Of a stretch of DNA of 64,000 nucleotides, positions 31,466-44,141 are shown one piece after another. Below the pieces are notes generated by a model. It saw only the letters and a program-made list of their open reading frames with translations, was not told where the DNA came from and did not search any database. The stretch's first letter is position 1. Each line of letters begins with the position of its first letter. Source of the DNA: Adiantum capillus-veneris (Eukaryota > Streptophyta > Polypodiopsida > Polypodiales > Pteridaceae); contig CM043960.1 in assembly GCA_014529385.2 (NCBI GenBank), forward strand, positions 24,178,396-24,242,395, read 5' to 3'. The position numbers were made by a program, and so were the translations under genes.

Positions 31466-32410
31466 TGGTGCAGCCAAAGTGTGTTGACTCTAGAAGATGG
31501 CATGGACAGATGCGTACAAGCGAGCAAAAGCATGGCAAAGGGATGATGCAGCTAGGAAGTCCATGGGATGGAAGGTAGCAGCGGAAGTGTATGCATGATG
31601 CAGCTTATAGGCCAAGGAAGGCTACATAAGGGGCTAATTGGGGTAGCAGGTGAAGGAGATGCAAAGTGCATCCTTTGGGTCCAGAAATGAAGAACTTGAA
31701 GTGTTGAATGAACAGGTCCAGACGGCTCATCAAACCGAGCTACAGAGCCCAAGTTATTGAAGGTTGAAGCTTTGGTGGTTTGCAGTTTTTTGCCGGACAA
31801 GGCAGCTGGGGACAGGTGATCCAAGTGGAACTTAAGGTGTAGATGTGTAGATCTCAATTCATGGAGCCTTACCATCTTTTCGGATTGCGGATCGGAGCCA
31901 TGGTTTGTAAGATATGATCAGTTGAAGTTTTCCCGGGGGCCAGGTCTGAGCCCACTTCGCCGTATTGGATAATGTGCCATCTGGCATCTTCTGAGCCTCG
32001 ACGAAGTTCTAGAGTAGGGTGTATGTCATACGGAGCCAGCAAGAAGTGACTACATGCCAAAGTCCGGAACAGAAAGATATGGCAGTCGGAAGCTGGGGTG
32101 CCTTTGACCAGATTGGATTGCAGATGATTTTTCCACTTTTTGAGAGCCTTGGTTTGAGGGTACCGATGAATCAAAATGCAGAGATGGAGGGTGTGGTTGG
32201 AGCCAGGAAAGTGGCATTTCAGTTGCTAGTTACAGATTGGTAGAAGGAGGTGGGAGCTAAGTATGGGAGCCAGGAAAAGGCAAGCTAAAAAGGATTTTTT
32301 GTTACAAAAAATAAAGGGGTTGTTTTGTAGTTCAAAAGGCTATGGCCTCCTGGGCCGCCACGTGGCTGTATTAAAATCCCACATGCGCAGTCCGGGGCCA
32401 AAATTCCGTG

Positions 32411-32418
32411 GTATATAG
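32411..32418 (+). promoter_or_regulatory. TATA-like box in the LARD left LTR
   Basis: TATATAGG in a GTGG...GTGAGG context, conserved in the right LTR near 36453. It is the best promoter candidate; the transcription start is not determined. Confidence 0.4.
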
Positions 32419-32659
32419 GGTGAGGCGTGGCCTCTCCATGGTACACAACAAGGGAGTGGGCTCCTTGGGAGCTCCTTGGCCATGGCGTCCGTGGGTGTAG
32501 CGCTGCGTGCAGCGCGGTGTGGCATATGGCGACTGTTTTGGGCAGCTGTTTCAGCAAGGCGGGGTGGCGGTGGCGCCCGTGGTGGTTGAGTTCATTGATG
32601 ACATGGCATGCAGTAGGGGCTATGCCCGTGCCCGTAAGGGGCCAAAAATTTTTGAGCAG

Positions 32660-32690
<31 letters not shown>

Positions 32691-32705
32691 AGCGACATCG
32701 CTATT
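32660..32705. repeat. Poly(C) tract with flanking hairpin
   Basis: A C-run of 28 bases, then AATAGCG-ACAT-CGCTATT. The same place in the right LTR (36701-36735) has 35 C, so the tract has changed length since insertion or in assembly. Confidence 0.9.
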
Positions 32706-33509
32706 GCCTTGATAGGGGAGGGGTCCCGCTGTAAAGGAGGTTCCGACAAGGGTTGAAGATGTAAGCCAAGCCAAGGGCGCTCAAAGGCCAAAAAGGAAGT
32801 CCGGGCGGCCGGGCAAAGGGAAAGGACCAAAGCCTAAGGTGTACACTATGCAAGTGTGTCCAAAACTAAATTATGCCAAGTGTTGGCAATGCAATCAAAT
32901 GCTAAAAAGAACTCCAAATGAAGTGCACTACATGGAAGGGGACCCCATTTTTCTTTTTTGGGAATCTTAGGCACACCCCTATTAAAGGAGCTTTCGTTCA
33001 TTTTTTAGGGTCTTTTGGACCAAGGTCTTTGGACCAATGTGGCTTTTTTTGCCTGTGTGAGTAAGTGAAAGCTTGAAGCTTGTGTGATGCCAAGCTTTCC
33101 ATTGAAGCTTCATACATCGGTTTTGCTACTCTCTATGCAATAATACCACTCACTTGTCCCAATCTCGTGTGTTGCTTCTCCCCATCCTCCTCCTCTTCTC
33201 TCGCTCTTCGTGTATTGGTCATAGCTTGCAAAGGGTTTGCCTGCAGCTCGAGAGGTGCTACCAAGAGGGCAGATTAGGAGTGTTTTGTGATTTGGAATGG
33301 TGATTTGAGCAGTGTGAGTGTTTTGTGTTATGGGTGTTTTTTGCAAGGTGTGAGGTAGTTGTTTTGTATACTAAAGTGGAGTTGTTAATGCAAATAAGCC
33401 AATTTGAAGGTGTTTTTTGAGAGGTTAGGGGTGTTGTGGAATCCGTGGGCTATAGAGAGGCAGGTATTTTGTGTGCTAGGTGTGTTCCCTATTCCCCCTC
33501 GCCATCTTC

Positions 33510-33526
33510 TGGTGCCCCCAGTGAGG
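33510..33526 (+). promoter_or_regulatory. Candidate primer binding site
   Basis: TGGTGCCCCCAGTGAGG starts five bases after the left LTR. TGG at the start fits a tRNA 3' CCA. I could not match the rest to a specific tRNA with certainty. Confidence 0.4.
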
Positions 33527-34440
33527 AGCTGTCTGATGCTCCGATTTGCGGTTGGAAGTGGTGTAGTTTGGCCAACAAAGCGGTTCGCTGACGGTCGAGA
33601 TGTTTTATGGTCGAGTTTGAAGATGACAGAGATGGTGGAGCCAGGTTTTGGCCTCATATTTACGGGCGTGGAAGATCCCGTGGATTGATTAGCTAATTTT
33701 GAGCTATGGTTGCTATCGATGCGTATGTCGACGGATGCACAAAGATTACAGACGGTGCCGTTGTTGATGCGAGGGCGAGCCAAGGTGTGGTTCGATGGCT
33801 TAGAGAGCAGTGGTCGAGAAACATGGTAAAGGTTGCAGAGTCAGTTTCTGGAGCGGTTTCGAGAGGTGATTACGACAGAAAAAGCCGGTGCAAGGCTGAA
33901 GGCGGTACACCAGGATGTAAGTAAAGACTTTTCTATTTTCATTGAGCAGTTTGAAGCTTGTTGGAAGTAGTTAGAGATTGCGACTGGGGTCAAAAGAAAT
34001 CAATCTTTGAAGCTGTCAAAGCTGTTAGAGTGCTTGCATCCGATGTTCCTTGGAGGTTTCCAGTTTGTGATGTGCATGTGCCGAGGGTGGAAGAGCTTGT
34101 CAACGAGGAGAAGCTCCATGTCGAGGTGAACCAAGATACAAAAGCGGTAGCGGATGTGGAGGTTCCAGTATGGATTGAAGAGGTAAAGCATGTTCTTGTT
34201 GAAAGCTTGCATGAAAGGTAGAAGAATGCAATCGAGATGCAGATACCAAGGTTCAGAAGCTGATGAAGAAATTTTGCAAACTGGTGAATATGGTCAAGCT
34301 TTTGTGGAGCAGCCAGCGGAAATAGATGCTAATATAGAGTCAGTATATGATGCCGATGCCGATGATGATGATACAAGCTCGATTAGCTGGGAGACAGGCA
34401 AGGAGAATGTGCCGATGAATATACATCCTATGACGAGGAG

Positions 34441-35076
34441 ATGGAATCTGATGAACCCAAACTGGTAAAGGTAAAGCTGCCCTCTTATATGTTTGATGAT
34501 ATGGTAATAGCACATGTGCAAGAAGAGCAGGGAATAGAGCAAGCCAAAGTGCTTGATGAAAGCCAAAAGGTGAGGTGTAGACCTACAAATGATGGAATGC
34601 AGGTGAAGGTGGTGTGTGGGGCCATACTAATGGCTGTGATGATGAAAGTAGCGGTGGAATGTGCCATGGTGGTGCAACATGTGCAGATTTTTGCCAAGAG
34701 GGATAAAGCAGCCGTATCTATGGAGGAACTTGAGATGGATGCAGTAGAGAACGAGTTTCTCTCTTCCATAGAGGAGCATGATGCAGCGGTAGAAGAGGTG
34801 ATTGAAGAGCAGGAGACTGAAGCTGGACAGAAGGAAGTGTTGAGCGACCTTGAAGGGCCAATCGATGATGAAGGGCTTGATGACATTGTAAGTGAGTTCG
34901 AAGAGGAGGTGCAAGAGAGCATGAAGCCAGTGCAAGAGATGTGTTCTATGGCATATGGAGGAGGCTCCCAGGATGTGTCCAAGATTTCAAAAGAGATATG
35001 CAACCCATGGTTGAAAGGTATGCTTGTAAGTGCAACTGTGCAGTATGTTATCTATCAGATACGAGGTTCCTTTTAG
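34441..35076 (+). CDS. 211-aa acidic ORF of the LARD interior
   Basis: An intact frame from ATG to TAG. Residues about 95-165 are strongly acidic (MEELEMDAVENEFLSS, then clustered E/D). The N-terminal region (VKVKLPSYMFDDMVIAHVQE) looks folded or helical. There is no recognised domain. The antisense ORF over the same bases is a shadow. It could be the remains of a gag-like protein or a chance frame in an RNA-only element. Confidence 0.35.
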   Translation: MESDEPKLVKVKLPSYMFDDMVIAHVQEEQGIEQAKVLDESQKVRCRPTNDGMQVKVVCGAILMAVMMKVAVECAMVVQHVQIFAKRDKAAVSMEELEMDAVENEFLSSIEEHDAAVEEVIEEQETEAGQKEVLSDLEGPIDDEGLDDIVSEFEEEVQESMKPVQEMCSMAYGGGSQDVSKISKEICNPWLKGMLVSATVQYVIYQIRGSF

Positions 35077-35503
35077 AGGAGCTCTACTTTACATGGCTGG
35101 TAGGGAGGGTCAGAAGTGTTGGTTCGTACAGATGATGTGGTTACAGAATCAGTTCTTTCGGTTGGTTCGAGTAATCTGTTTGCAGAGCCATATAGGTTGA
35201 TGAGGCAAGATGATTTCCAGACAAGTGCTAAAGTGCTATGGGCCTTTTGTGTGCATGGATGGCTACGTGCTTGGGTAGGGCACTATTGGAGATTGTTGCA
35301 AATGGATGAAAGTGAACAGATCCAGGTGTTTGATCCAGGCGGAAGCTATGTGATGTAGGGGGTGGGGCAACCCACTTGAAGGTTTGGCAGTAGGATGCAA
35401 TAAAACAGTGTACATATGGTTTGCGTTTTCTCATAGTGTGTGCCAGGTTTTGCAGTTTATAGTGGAATAAAGTTTTTATGTGGTTGAGCATAAATGCTCA
35501 ACC

Positions 35504-35513
35504 GGGGGGTGGG
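35504..35513 (+). promoter_or_regulatory. Polypurine-like tract before the right LTR
   Basis: GGGGGGTGGG, six bases from the LTR start. One T interrupts the purines. It supports the forward orientation. Confidence 0.55.
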
Positions 35514-35519
35514 CAATGA

Positions 35520-36700
35520 TGGTGCAGCCAAAGTTTGTCGACTCTAGAAGATGGCATGGACAGATGCGTATAGGCAAGCAAAAGCATGGAAAAGGGATGA
35601 TGCAGCTAGGAAGTCCATGGGATGGCAGGTAGCAGCGGAAGTGTATGCATGATGCATCTTATAGGCCAAGGAAGGCTACATAAGGGGCTAATTGGGGTAG
35701 CAGGTGAAGGAGATGCAAAGTGCAGCCTTTGGGTCCAGAAATGAAGAACTTGAAGTGTTGAATGCATAGGTCCAGACGGCTCATCAAACCGAGCTACGGA
35801 GCCCAAGTTATTGAAGGTTGAAGCTTTGGTGGTTTGCAGTTTTTTACCCGGACAGGGCAGCTGGGGACAGGTGATCCAAGTGGAACATAAGGTGTAGATG
35901 TGTAGAGCTCAATTCATGGAGCCTACCCATCTTTTCGGATTGCGGATCGGAGCCATGGTTTGTAAGATATGATCGGTTGAAGTTTTCCCGGGGCCGAGTG
36001 AGCCCACTTGGCCGCATTGGAGAATGTGCCATCTGGCATCTTCTGAGCCTCGACAAAGTTCTAGAGCAGGGTGTATGTTATACGGAGCCAGCAGGAAGTG
36101 ACTGCATGCCAAACGGAGTCCGGAACAGAAAGATATGGTAGTCGGAAGCTGGGGTGCCTTTGACCAGATTGGATTGCAGATGATTTTTCCACTTTTTGAG
36201 AGCCTTTGTTCGAGGGTACCGATGAATCAAAATGCAGAGATGGAGGGTGTGGTTGGAGCCAGGAAAGTGGCATTTCAGTTGGTGGTTACAGATTGGCAGA
36301 AGGAGGTGGGAGCTAAGTATGGGAGCCAAAAAGGATTTTTTGTTACAAAAAATAAAGGGGTTGCTTTGAAGTTCAAAAGGCTATGGCCTCCTGGGCCACC
36401 AGGTGGCTGTATTAAAATCCCACATGCGCAGTCCGGGGCCAGAATTCTGTGGTATATAGGGTGAGGCGTGGCCTCTCCATGGTACACAACAAGGGAGTGG
36501 GCTCCTTGGGAGCTCCTTGGCCATGGCGTCTATGGGTGTAGCGCTGCGTGCAGCGCGGTGTGGCATATGGCGACTGTTTTGGGCAGCTGTTTCAGCAAGG
36601 CGGGGTGGCGGTGGCGCCCGTGGTGGTTGAGTTCATTGATGACATGGCATGCAGTAGGGGCTATGCCCGTGCCCGTAAGGGGCCAAAAATTTTTGAGCAG

Positions 36701-36738
<38 letters not shown>

Positions 36739-37536
36739 AGCGACATCGCTATTGCCTTGATAGGGGAGGGGTCCCGCTGTAAAGGAGGTGCCGACAAGGG
36801 TTGAAGATGTTAGCCAAGCCAAGGGCGCTCAAAGGCCAAAAAGGAAGTCCGGGCGGCTGGGCAAAGGGAAAGGACCAAAGCCTAAGGTGTACACCATGCA
36901 AGTGTGTCCAAAACTAAACTATGCCAAGTGTTGGCAATGCAATCAAATGCTAAAAAGAACTCCAAATGAAGTGCACGACATGGAAGGGGACCCCATTTTT
37001 CTTTTTTGGGAATCTTAGGCACACCCCTATAAAAGGAGGTTTTTTTCTTTTTTTTAGGGTCTTTTGGACCAAGGTCTTTGGACCAGGTCTTTGGACCAAT
37101 GTGGCTTTTTTTGCCTGTGTGAGTAAGTGAAAGCTTGAAGCTTGTGTGATGCCAAGCTTTCCATTGAAGTTGCCTACATCGGTTGTGCTACTCTCTATGC
37201 AATAATACCACTCACTTGTCCCAATCTCGTGTGTTGCTTCTCCCCATCCCCCTCCTCTTCTCTCACTCTTCGTGTATTGGTCATAGCTTGCAGAGGGTTT
37301 TCCTGCAGCTCGAGAGGTGCTACCGAGAGGGCAGATTAGGAGTGTTTTGTGATTCGGAAGGGTGAGTTGAGCAGTGTGGGTGTTTTTGTGTTGTGGGTGT
37401 TTTTTGCAAGGTGTGAGGTAGTTGTTTTGTATGCTAAAGCGGAGTTGTTAATGCAAATAAGCCAATTTGAAGGCGTTTTTTGAGAGGTTAGGGGTGCTGT
37501 GGAATCCCTGGGTGTGTTCCGTATTCCCCCTAGCGA
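35520..37536 (+). repeat. Right LTR (about 2017 bp)
   Basis: Highly similar to the left LTR throughout. Differences include a 35-base C run, an extra GACCAGGTCTTT near 37080, and loss of about 32 bp near 37510. The terminal CA has become GA. Confidence 0.85.
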
Positions 37537-37540
37537 ACGT
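37537..37540. repeat. Right target site duplication ACGT
   Basis: Matches 31462-31465. Confidence 0.55.
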
Positions 37541-37699
37541 GATACACACAGTAGCACATATACTACTCTTTTAACTTCCAAATAGTAAATGATTTTAGCA
37601 CCTCAAAGGGTCTAAGTGACAGCCTCACTGCATAGTAAGTACTCTTGAATCTTTTGTACAACTCCATTTATCAAACCAATACAATCCAAATTAGAGAAA
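37541..37699. other. Spacer
   Basis: No gene or repeat seen; sequence grades into the array below. Confidence 0.4.
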
Positions 37700-38660
37700 A
37701 ATGTCCTCAAATAACACACAAAAATAGAGTATCAAACGAGTACAAAGTACCAAAATTGAAGTAGGAGCATAGTACCAAAGCAAAAACAAATGACCAAAAT
37801 AGAAACACAAACAAAGTACTCCATATAGAATTATAACATAGAGAACTTTATACCAAACCATAAAGAAGTACCAAAGAAGAAATATGTACCAACTGGTCCA
37901 AGTGCATTGCTAATGAGAAGGGTATAAAAATCACCATGACATTAATATAGTACCAAAACTAGTAGTAGAGAATACCAAAACTTAAACAAAAATGTACTCA
38001 TCTAGAACCAAATTTGGATAGAGTACCAAACTAGAACACCATACCAAACTATAAAGGGGTACCATAGGAGAAAGATGAACCAACTATTCCATATGCTTTG
38101 CTATTGAGAAAGGATCTAGAAATCACCCATGAAATCAATATACTACCAAAATTGGTCGTAAAGAACACCAAAACTACAACGAGTTCCCAGCTAGAACAAA
38201 TTTGGATAGAGCACCAAAAGAGAACACCATACCAAAACAATAAAGTATTACCAAAGGAGAGAGATGAACCAAATGGTAGGTGCTTTGATATTGAACATAT
38301 CTATAAGAATCATACATGAAATTAATAGAGTACCAAAATTGGTGGTAGAGAAAATTAAAACAAGAACAAAAGAGTTCCTAGCTATAGAACTAAAATTGGA
38401 TAGGCTAGAAAAAGAGAACACCATACCAAACTATAAAGGAGTACCAAAGGAGAAATATGTACCAACTAGTCCAAGTGCTTTGATATTGAACATGGCTATA
38501 AAACTCACCCATGAAACCAGTAGAGTCCCAAAACAAGTTGTAGAGAATACTTGAAAAAAAGCAAAAACTCCCAGCTAGAACCAAAATTGGATAGAGTACC
38601 AAAATAGAACACCTATCAAAGAAGAAAGATGTACCAAACTGGTGATCATGCCAAACTTAT
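37700..38660. repeat. Tandem array, about 190 bp x 4.5, GTACCAA-rich
   Basis: Units begin ACCAACTGGTCC-like at 37888, 38079, 38268, 38461 and 38633 (spacings 191, 189, 193, 172). Each contains GAATACCAAAAC, AGCTAGAACC, TTGGATAGAGTACCA, AACTATAAAGG and TTTGATATTGAACATGG-like segments. The monomer size is satellite-like, but the array is short. Confidence 0.85.
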
Positions 38661-39799
38661 ATAGCTTTGGGTAAATTTATATGAATCAGGTCACATGCAT
38701 GCTAATATCAAAGTTGAGTGAAAGCACCAATTTGGTGTAGTTTGAAGCAATGTAATAGAAATAAGAACCAAAGCTGGTTGATGATATGCTTTGATGAACA
38801 TGCTGCACCAATTCTGATAAAGCAAAAAATATGTTCCAACACCAACTTTGGTAGCATCTTGAACAATGGGTTTTTTTGTGCGGATTTCCAGCAAACAACG
38901 GCACTATTTCATGGTACCAAATAAGCAATATAGTACCAAATTTGGTATTGTCTTGAATATATCCTAAGACTATTTTGCACATTGTCATTATGAATATCAA
39001 TCCAAATAGAATTCCATGCAATTAAAGACTGCTTTTATCTAAATGTATTACCTGAGAGTCATTGACAAAATGTATTGGATGTTTGATAACAAGATTTGAT
39101 TCAATTCTTGTCTTGCATATATGCTTTTTGTCAGGTGAAACTCTGGTCTCTGATGTCTAGAAGGAACATGCCAGATCATTGGTTTCACATGTGTAGCTTC
39201 TATGTCAAGGGAATTGTCTTTGACAAGCAATAAGTGGCAGTGCTTCATTCTTATCTCTCAACTCGTAGCAAGTACTCATTATCGCTATGTTTCTTTGATG
39301 AACACCCAACGCACTACAATTTTTGGTTGATTCAATGTTATTGTTCTTTTGGGGCTATTCAAGATCATCATCAAAGTGTCTTTGTTCACAAAAAGCTCGC
39401 TTGCAGAGTGGCATACCTTGGAGCTGAGTCAATGTATTACAAACTCTAAAAACAAGGATTGATTCAGTATTTGATTTTCTCAATTGGGAAATGCCTAATG
39501 TTGCATGAGCTCCTCAAGTATCTCTTTTTTGTTTGGATACTTGAAGCCCTTGAGTCTGTCCTTTCCAATGCCGAGCCATTGCTTTGCATATGTTCTTTCT
39601 TGACTTGCTATTTGGGAATCCAAACTTGTTGTTTGGTACCAAGAGGAATCCTTTCCTTCTTTTGTTGATTGCATTTCTTTTATGCCCAATAGTTGCACGT
39701 ATAGGCTTGGTTCCTTAGAGTTTTATGGATGAGACTAGGGTAATCAATTTCCATCGTATTTGATGCACTTTGTATCTCCAACCAGTACATATCGGTGGA
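38661..39799. other. Unassigned
   Basis: Short ORFs on both strands, none with a recognised domain. A few further GTACCAAA motifs continue to about 38950. Confidence 0.35.
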
Positions 39800-39815
39800 A
39801 GGGCTTGCTTCACAC

Positions 39816-40129
<314 letters not shown>

Positions 40130-40132
<3 letters not shown>

Positions 40133-40359
40133 TCATAGAGATACAGCAAGCAACACATAAAGAGAGAAATTCTTGGCCATGGACTACATAGCAGTAGCAA
40201 CTTTACTCATGAGAAAGCATGGTAACTACACCCACATTGTTGTAAGGTCCCACCCACAACCTATTCAAAATGTTAACAGGCTTTTTTTTTTTTTAGCCTT
40301 GCATGTTTGAAAATATACATTATTCTCTTCACTTTCAACTCTTCAAAACCACTCAAAAA
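40130..40359. other. Spacer before Helitron relic
   Basis: Nothing identified. Confidence 0.4.
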
Positions 40360-40850
40360 GAGTTTCTTTTCACCACATAACCCCCAATCCAACATGGTGT
40401 CAAGGACATCCCATTTTGTACCACCAAAGCTTGCCATGAGACCCACAAGTTCAAAGCTTTGAAGAAAGATCTCAAGCATAACTCCATAATACTTAGTCAA
40501 GTCTTTGACTACTTCTTTTTTATCAAATTCCAACATAGAGGTAGCCAGCACGACCATAAAATCCTTTGGGTCAAGAATGCACCACATTTGGCATGGTTGA
40601 AGATCTAAATGTCATCAACTTCCTTGACAAGTACATCTCCACTGACAAAGATAACTTGAGGGACGAGCTTAAACATGTTCAAATCCATTCACATCATAAG
40701 ACATGCAAAAAACATAGAGAAGCTTACCATTTTGGTTTCTTGCACCCACCAAGTAGAAAAATGATTATATTCCATACAATTGAGGTGATGGAGCCTAGGG
40801 GGAATACCCTTCTTTCAAAGAAAAAGAAGATTGACGAAGACCTTTGAAAA
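40360..40850 (+). pseudogene. Helitron Rep/HUH domain relic
   Basis: The forward frame from about 40429 reads CHETHKFKALKKDLKHNS, then FDYFFFIKFQHRGSQHDHKI and LWVKNAPHLAW. This is the Helitron transposase block [EK]-F-Q-x-R-G-S-x-H-x-H-x-x-[IL]-[LW]-W with the HUH pair as H-D-H at 40549-40557. After a frame change, 40604-40847 reads VINFLDKYIST, then HVQIHSHHKTCKKHREAYHF and GFLHPPSRKM. These match the LQ-x-H-x-H-x-x-x-C and C-R-F-x-x-P-x-P-P-x-[RK] blocks that follow in Helitron Rep domains. The CRF cysteine is lost, and no helicase domain follows. HUH Rep nicks single-stranded DNA for rolling-circle transposition. The reverse ORF over the same bases is a shadow. Confidence 0.7.
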
Positions 40851-42873
<2,023 letters not shown>

Positions 42874-42887
42874 TTACCTCTCTCTTG
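42874..42887 (-). promoter_or_regulatory. Polypurine tract of the chromovirus
   Basis: In element orientation CAAGAGAGAGGTAA directly precedes the 3' LTR start TGTCATAG. Confidence 0.7.
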
Positions 42888-43229
42888 AAATCATAGTCTT
42901 CCTCGACTATGGTGTAGAGAAGATAAAGCATATTCATGAGTCCTTTTCTTAGCGGGTAGAGGATCCCTATGTTACCCTACGACATCATCCCATAATGGAT
43001 GACCAGTCCATTTGGCACTTGAGAGCCTGAGGCTGCCGCAAGCATGTCTGCACATCAGTCCTATCAGTCTTCCATAGTAGAGTGGCAAGCTCTACTTGCT
43101 GTTTGGGAGACGTCGTCTCCACAAACTTGATCTAAGCATGCATACTACTTTATTTTTGTGCACAAATAAAGAAAAAGAGAGTCTTATAAGACAAAAACTT
43201 TGTTCATTTTTAACATTTTGTACATTTGC

Positions 43230-44141
43230 TTACTCTTGGGAAGCATTGTAAGCATTGACAAGGTTTAGGTTATCCTTTAATTGTATGCCTTGCATCCATC
43301 TAGCATCTTCAAAAGGATAATTCTTAAACTTAATAAGATATCGTCGGATAGTCTTACCGCCTCTTAATACCTTGTCTTCATGTCGGAGAATGGACTCAGG
43401 CTGCAGCACCTCCTCTTGGTCCTCGATCTCCGGTGGGTCTTCAATAGTTGGTTCTTGAGGTGGCTCTCCTTTGTAAGGCTTTAATAGGCTCACATGAAAA
43501 GCATTGTGTATGAGCCAATGATTGGGCAACTTAAGTTGATAGGCCATGTCATTGATTGGCCTAAGAATCTGGAAGGGACCATAGTACCTTTTTGCTAGTT
43601 TAGCATAGTACTTTTGGTGGCCCGTAGGATTCTTGCCCGTCGTGTGCCTTAATCGAGCCTTGGGAAACTTTAACAAGACCCAATCATTTTCTTTAAAGGC
43701 TTGGGCTCTTCTGTGCTTGTCAGCAGCAGCCTTTTGCCTTTGCTGTGAGATAGAGATAGCATCTTTAATCTTTTGAAAAGATTCTTGTAGGTCTCGGCTA
43801 TACTCATCTGCAGCGAAGATCTTTCCATGTACTTTAAGTAGCAAGGGACTTTCTGATCTTCCCTCAATTACCTCGAAAGGTGCTTTTCCCGTGGAAGTAT
43901 GTACAGTGTTATTGTAAGCATACTCCACTAAGGGTAAGTACTTCTCCCATTGGGATCTTTGATCTACTTCCGTTACATAGGCTTTTAGTAGATCAAGAAT
44001 GGTTAGGTTAGCTATTTCACTTTGGCCATCAGTTTGTGGATGATAGGCCGAAGAGAAGTTTAGCCTTGTTCCTAAATTCTCAAAGAGACCCTTCCAGAAA
44101 TTACTGGTCATTCTAGGATCTCTATCTGACACTATGGACAT
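43230..44141 (-). CDS. Integrase core C-terminal half, GPY/F region and chromodomain (303 codons)
   Basis: The open frame begins inside the integrase core at IVSDRDPRMTSNFW (second catalytic Asp, residue 6) and has QTDGQSEIAN with the catalytic Glu at 42. There are 35 residues between them, as in DD35E. Residues about 165-225 carry the GPY/F-type module (RYYGPFQIL, then AFHVSLLKPY). Residues about 248-300 are a chromodomain (PESILRHE, then YLIKFKNYPFEDARWM), the module that targets chromoviral integration to marked chromatin. The frame is joined by a frameshift to the upstream ORF that has the first catalytic Asp. Confidence 0.85.
   Translation of the reverse strand: MSIVSDRDPRMTSNFWKGLFENLGTRLNFSSAYHPQTDGQSEIANLTILDLLKAYVTEVDQRSQWEKYLPLVEYAYNNTVHTSTGKAPFEVIEGRSESPLLLKVHGKIFAADEYSRDLQESFQKIKDAISISQQRQKAAADKHRRAQAFKENDWVLLKFPKARLRHTTGKNPTGHQKYYAKLAKRYYGPFQILRPINDMAYQLKLPNHWLIHNAFHVSLLKPYKGEPPQEPTIEDPPEIEDQEEVLQPESILRHEDKVLRGGKTIRRYLIKFKNYPFEDARWMQGIQLKDNLNLVNAYNASQE

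Larger units (their letters stand above)
31466..33504 (+). repeat. Left LTR (about 2039 bp)
   Basis: TGGTGCAGCC to CTCGCCA. It holds a TATATAGG box (32411), a 28-base C run (32660-32687) followed by an AATAGCG/CGCTATT hairpin, and an AATAAA at about 32310. The ORFs over the C run are composition artefacts. Confidence 0.85.
33505..35519 (+). other. LARD interior
   Basis: Forward frames are open in overlapping pieces (33706-33924, 33958-34221, 34190-34468, 34441-35076) with acidic, Val/Glu-rich translations, as if one frame had decayed by indels. No gag, protease or pol motif. The interior ends in a G-rich tract. Confidence 0.6.
31466..37536 (+). mobile_element. LARD-like non-autonomous LTR retrotransposon
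   Basis: Two direct repeats of about 2.04 and 2.02 kb, highly similar, flank a 2.0-kb interior with no reverse transcriptase, RNase H, integrase or protease motif. Supporting boundaries are TG...CA-type ends, a primer-site-like TGGTGCCCCCAG at 33510 five bases after the left LTR, a G-rich polypurine-like tract before the right LTR, and ACGT on both outer sides. Large LTRs with a non-pol interior define LARD-type elements. The right LTR lacks about 32 bp near its 3' end. Confidence 0.85.

Noticed and set aside
32285-32830. Reverse 181-aa ORF with a poly-Gly run
   Set aside because: It lies antisense in the LARD LTR and exists only because of the C/G homopolymer. The right LTR copy breaks it.
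33510-33530. Assigning the LARD primer site to chloroplast-like tRNA-Glu
   Set aside because: The match is only approximate at the acceptor end (one mismatch expected), and no known LTR family uses it that I can cite.
34485-35003. Reverse 172-aa Ser/Thr/Cys-rich ORF
   Set aside because: It is the antisense shadow of the acidic 211-aa frame. GAA/GAG-rich sequence reads as Ser/Leu-rich on the other strand.
40273-40587. Reverse 104-aa ORF
   Set aside because: Antisense shadow of the forward Helitron Rep relic, which has the recognisable HUH block.
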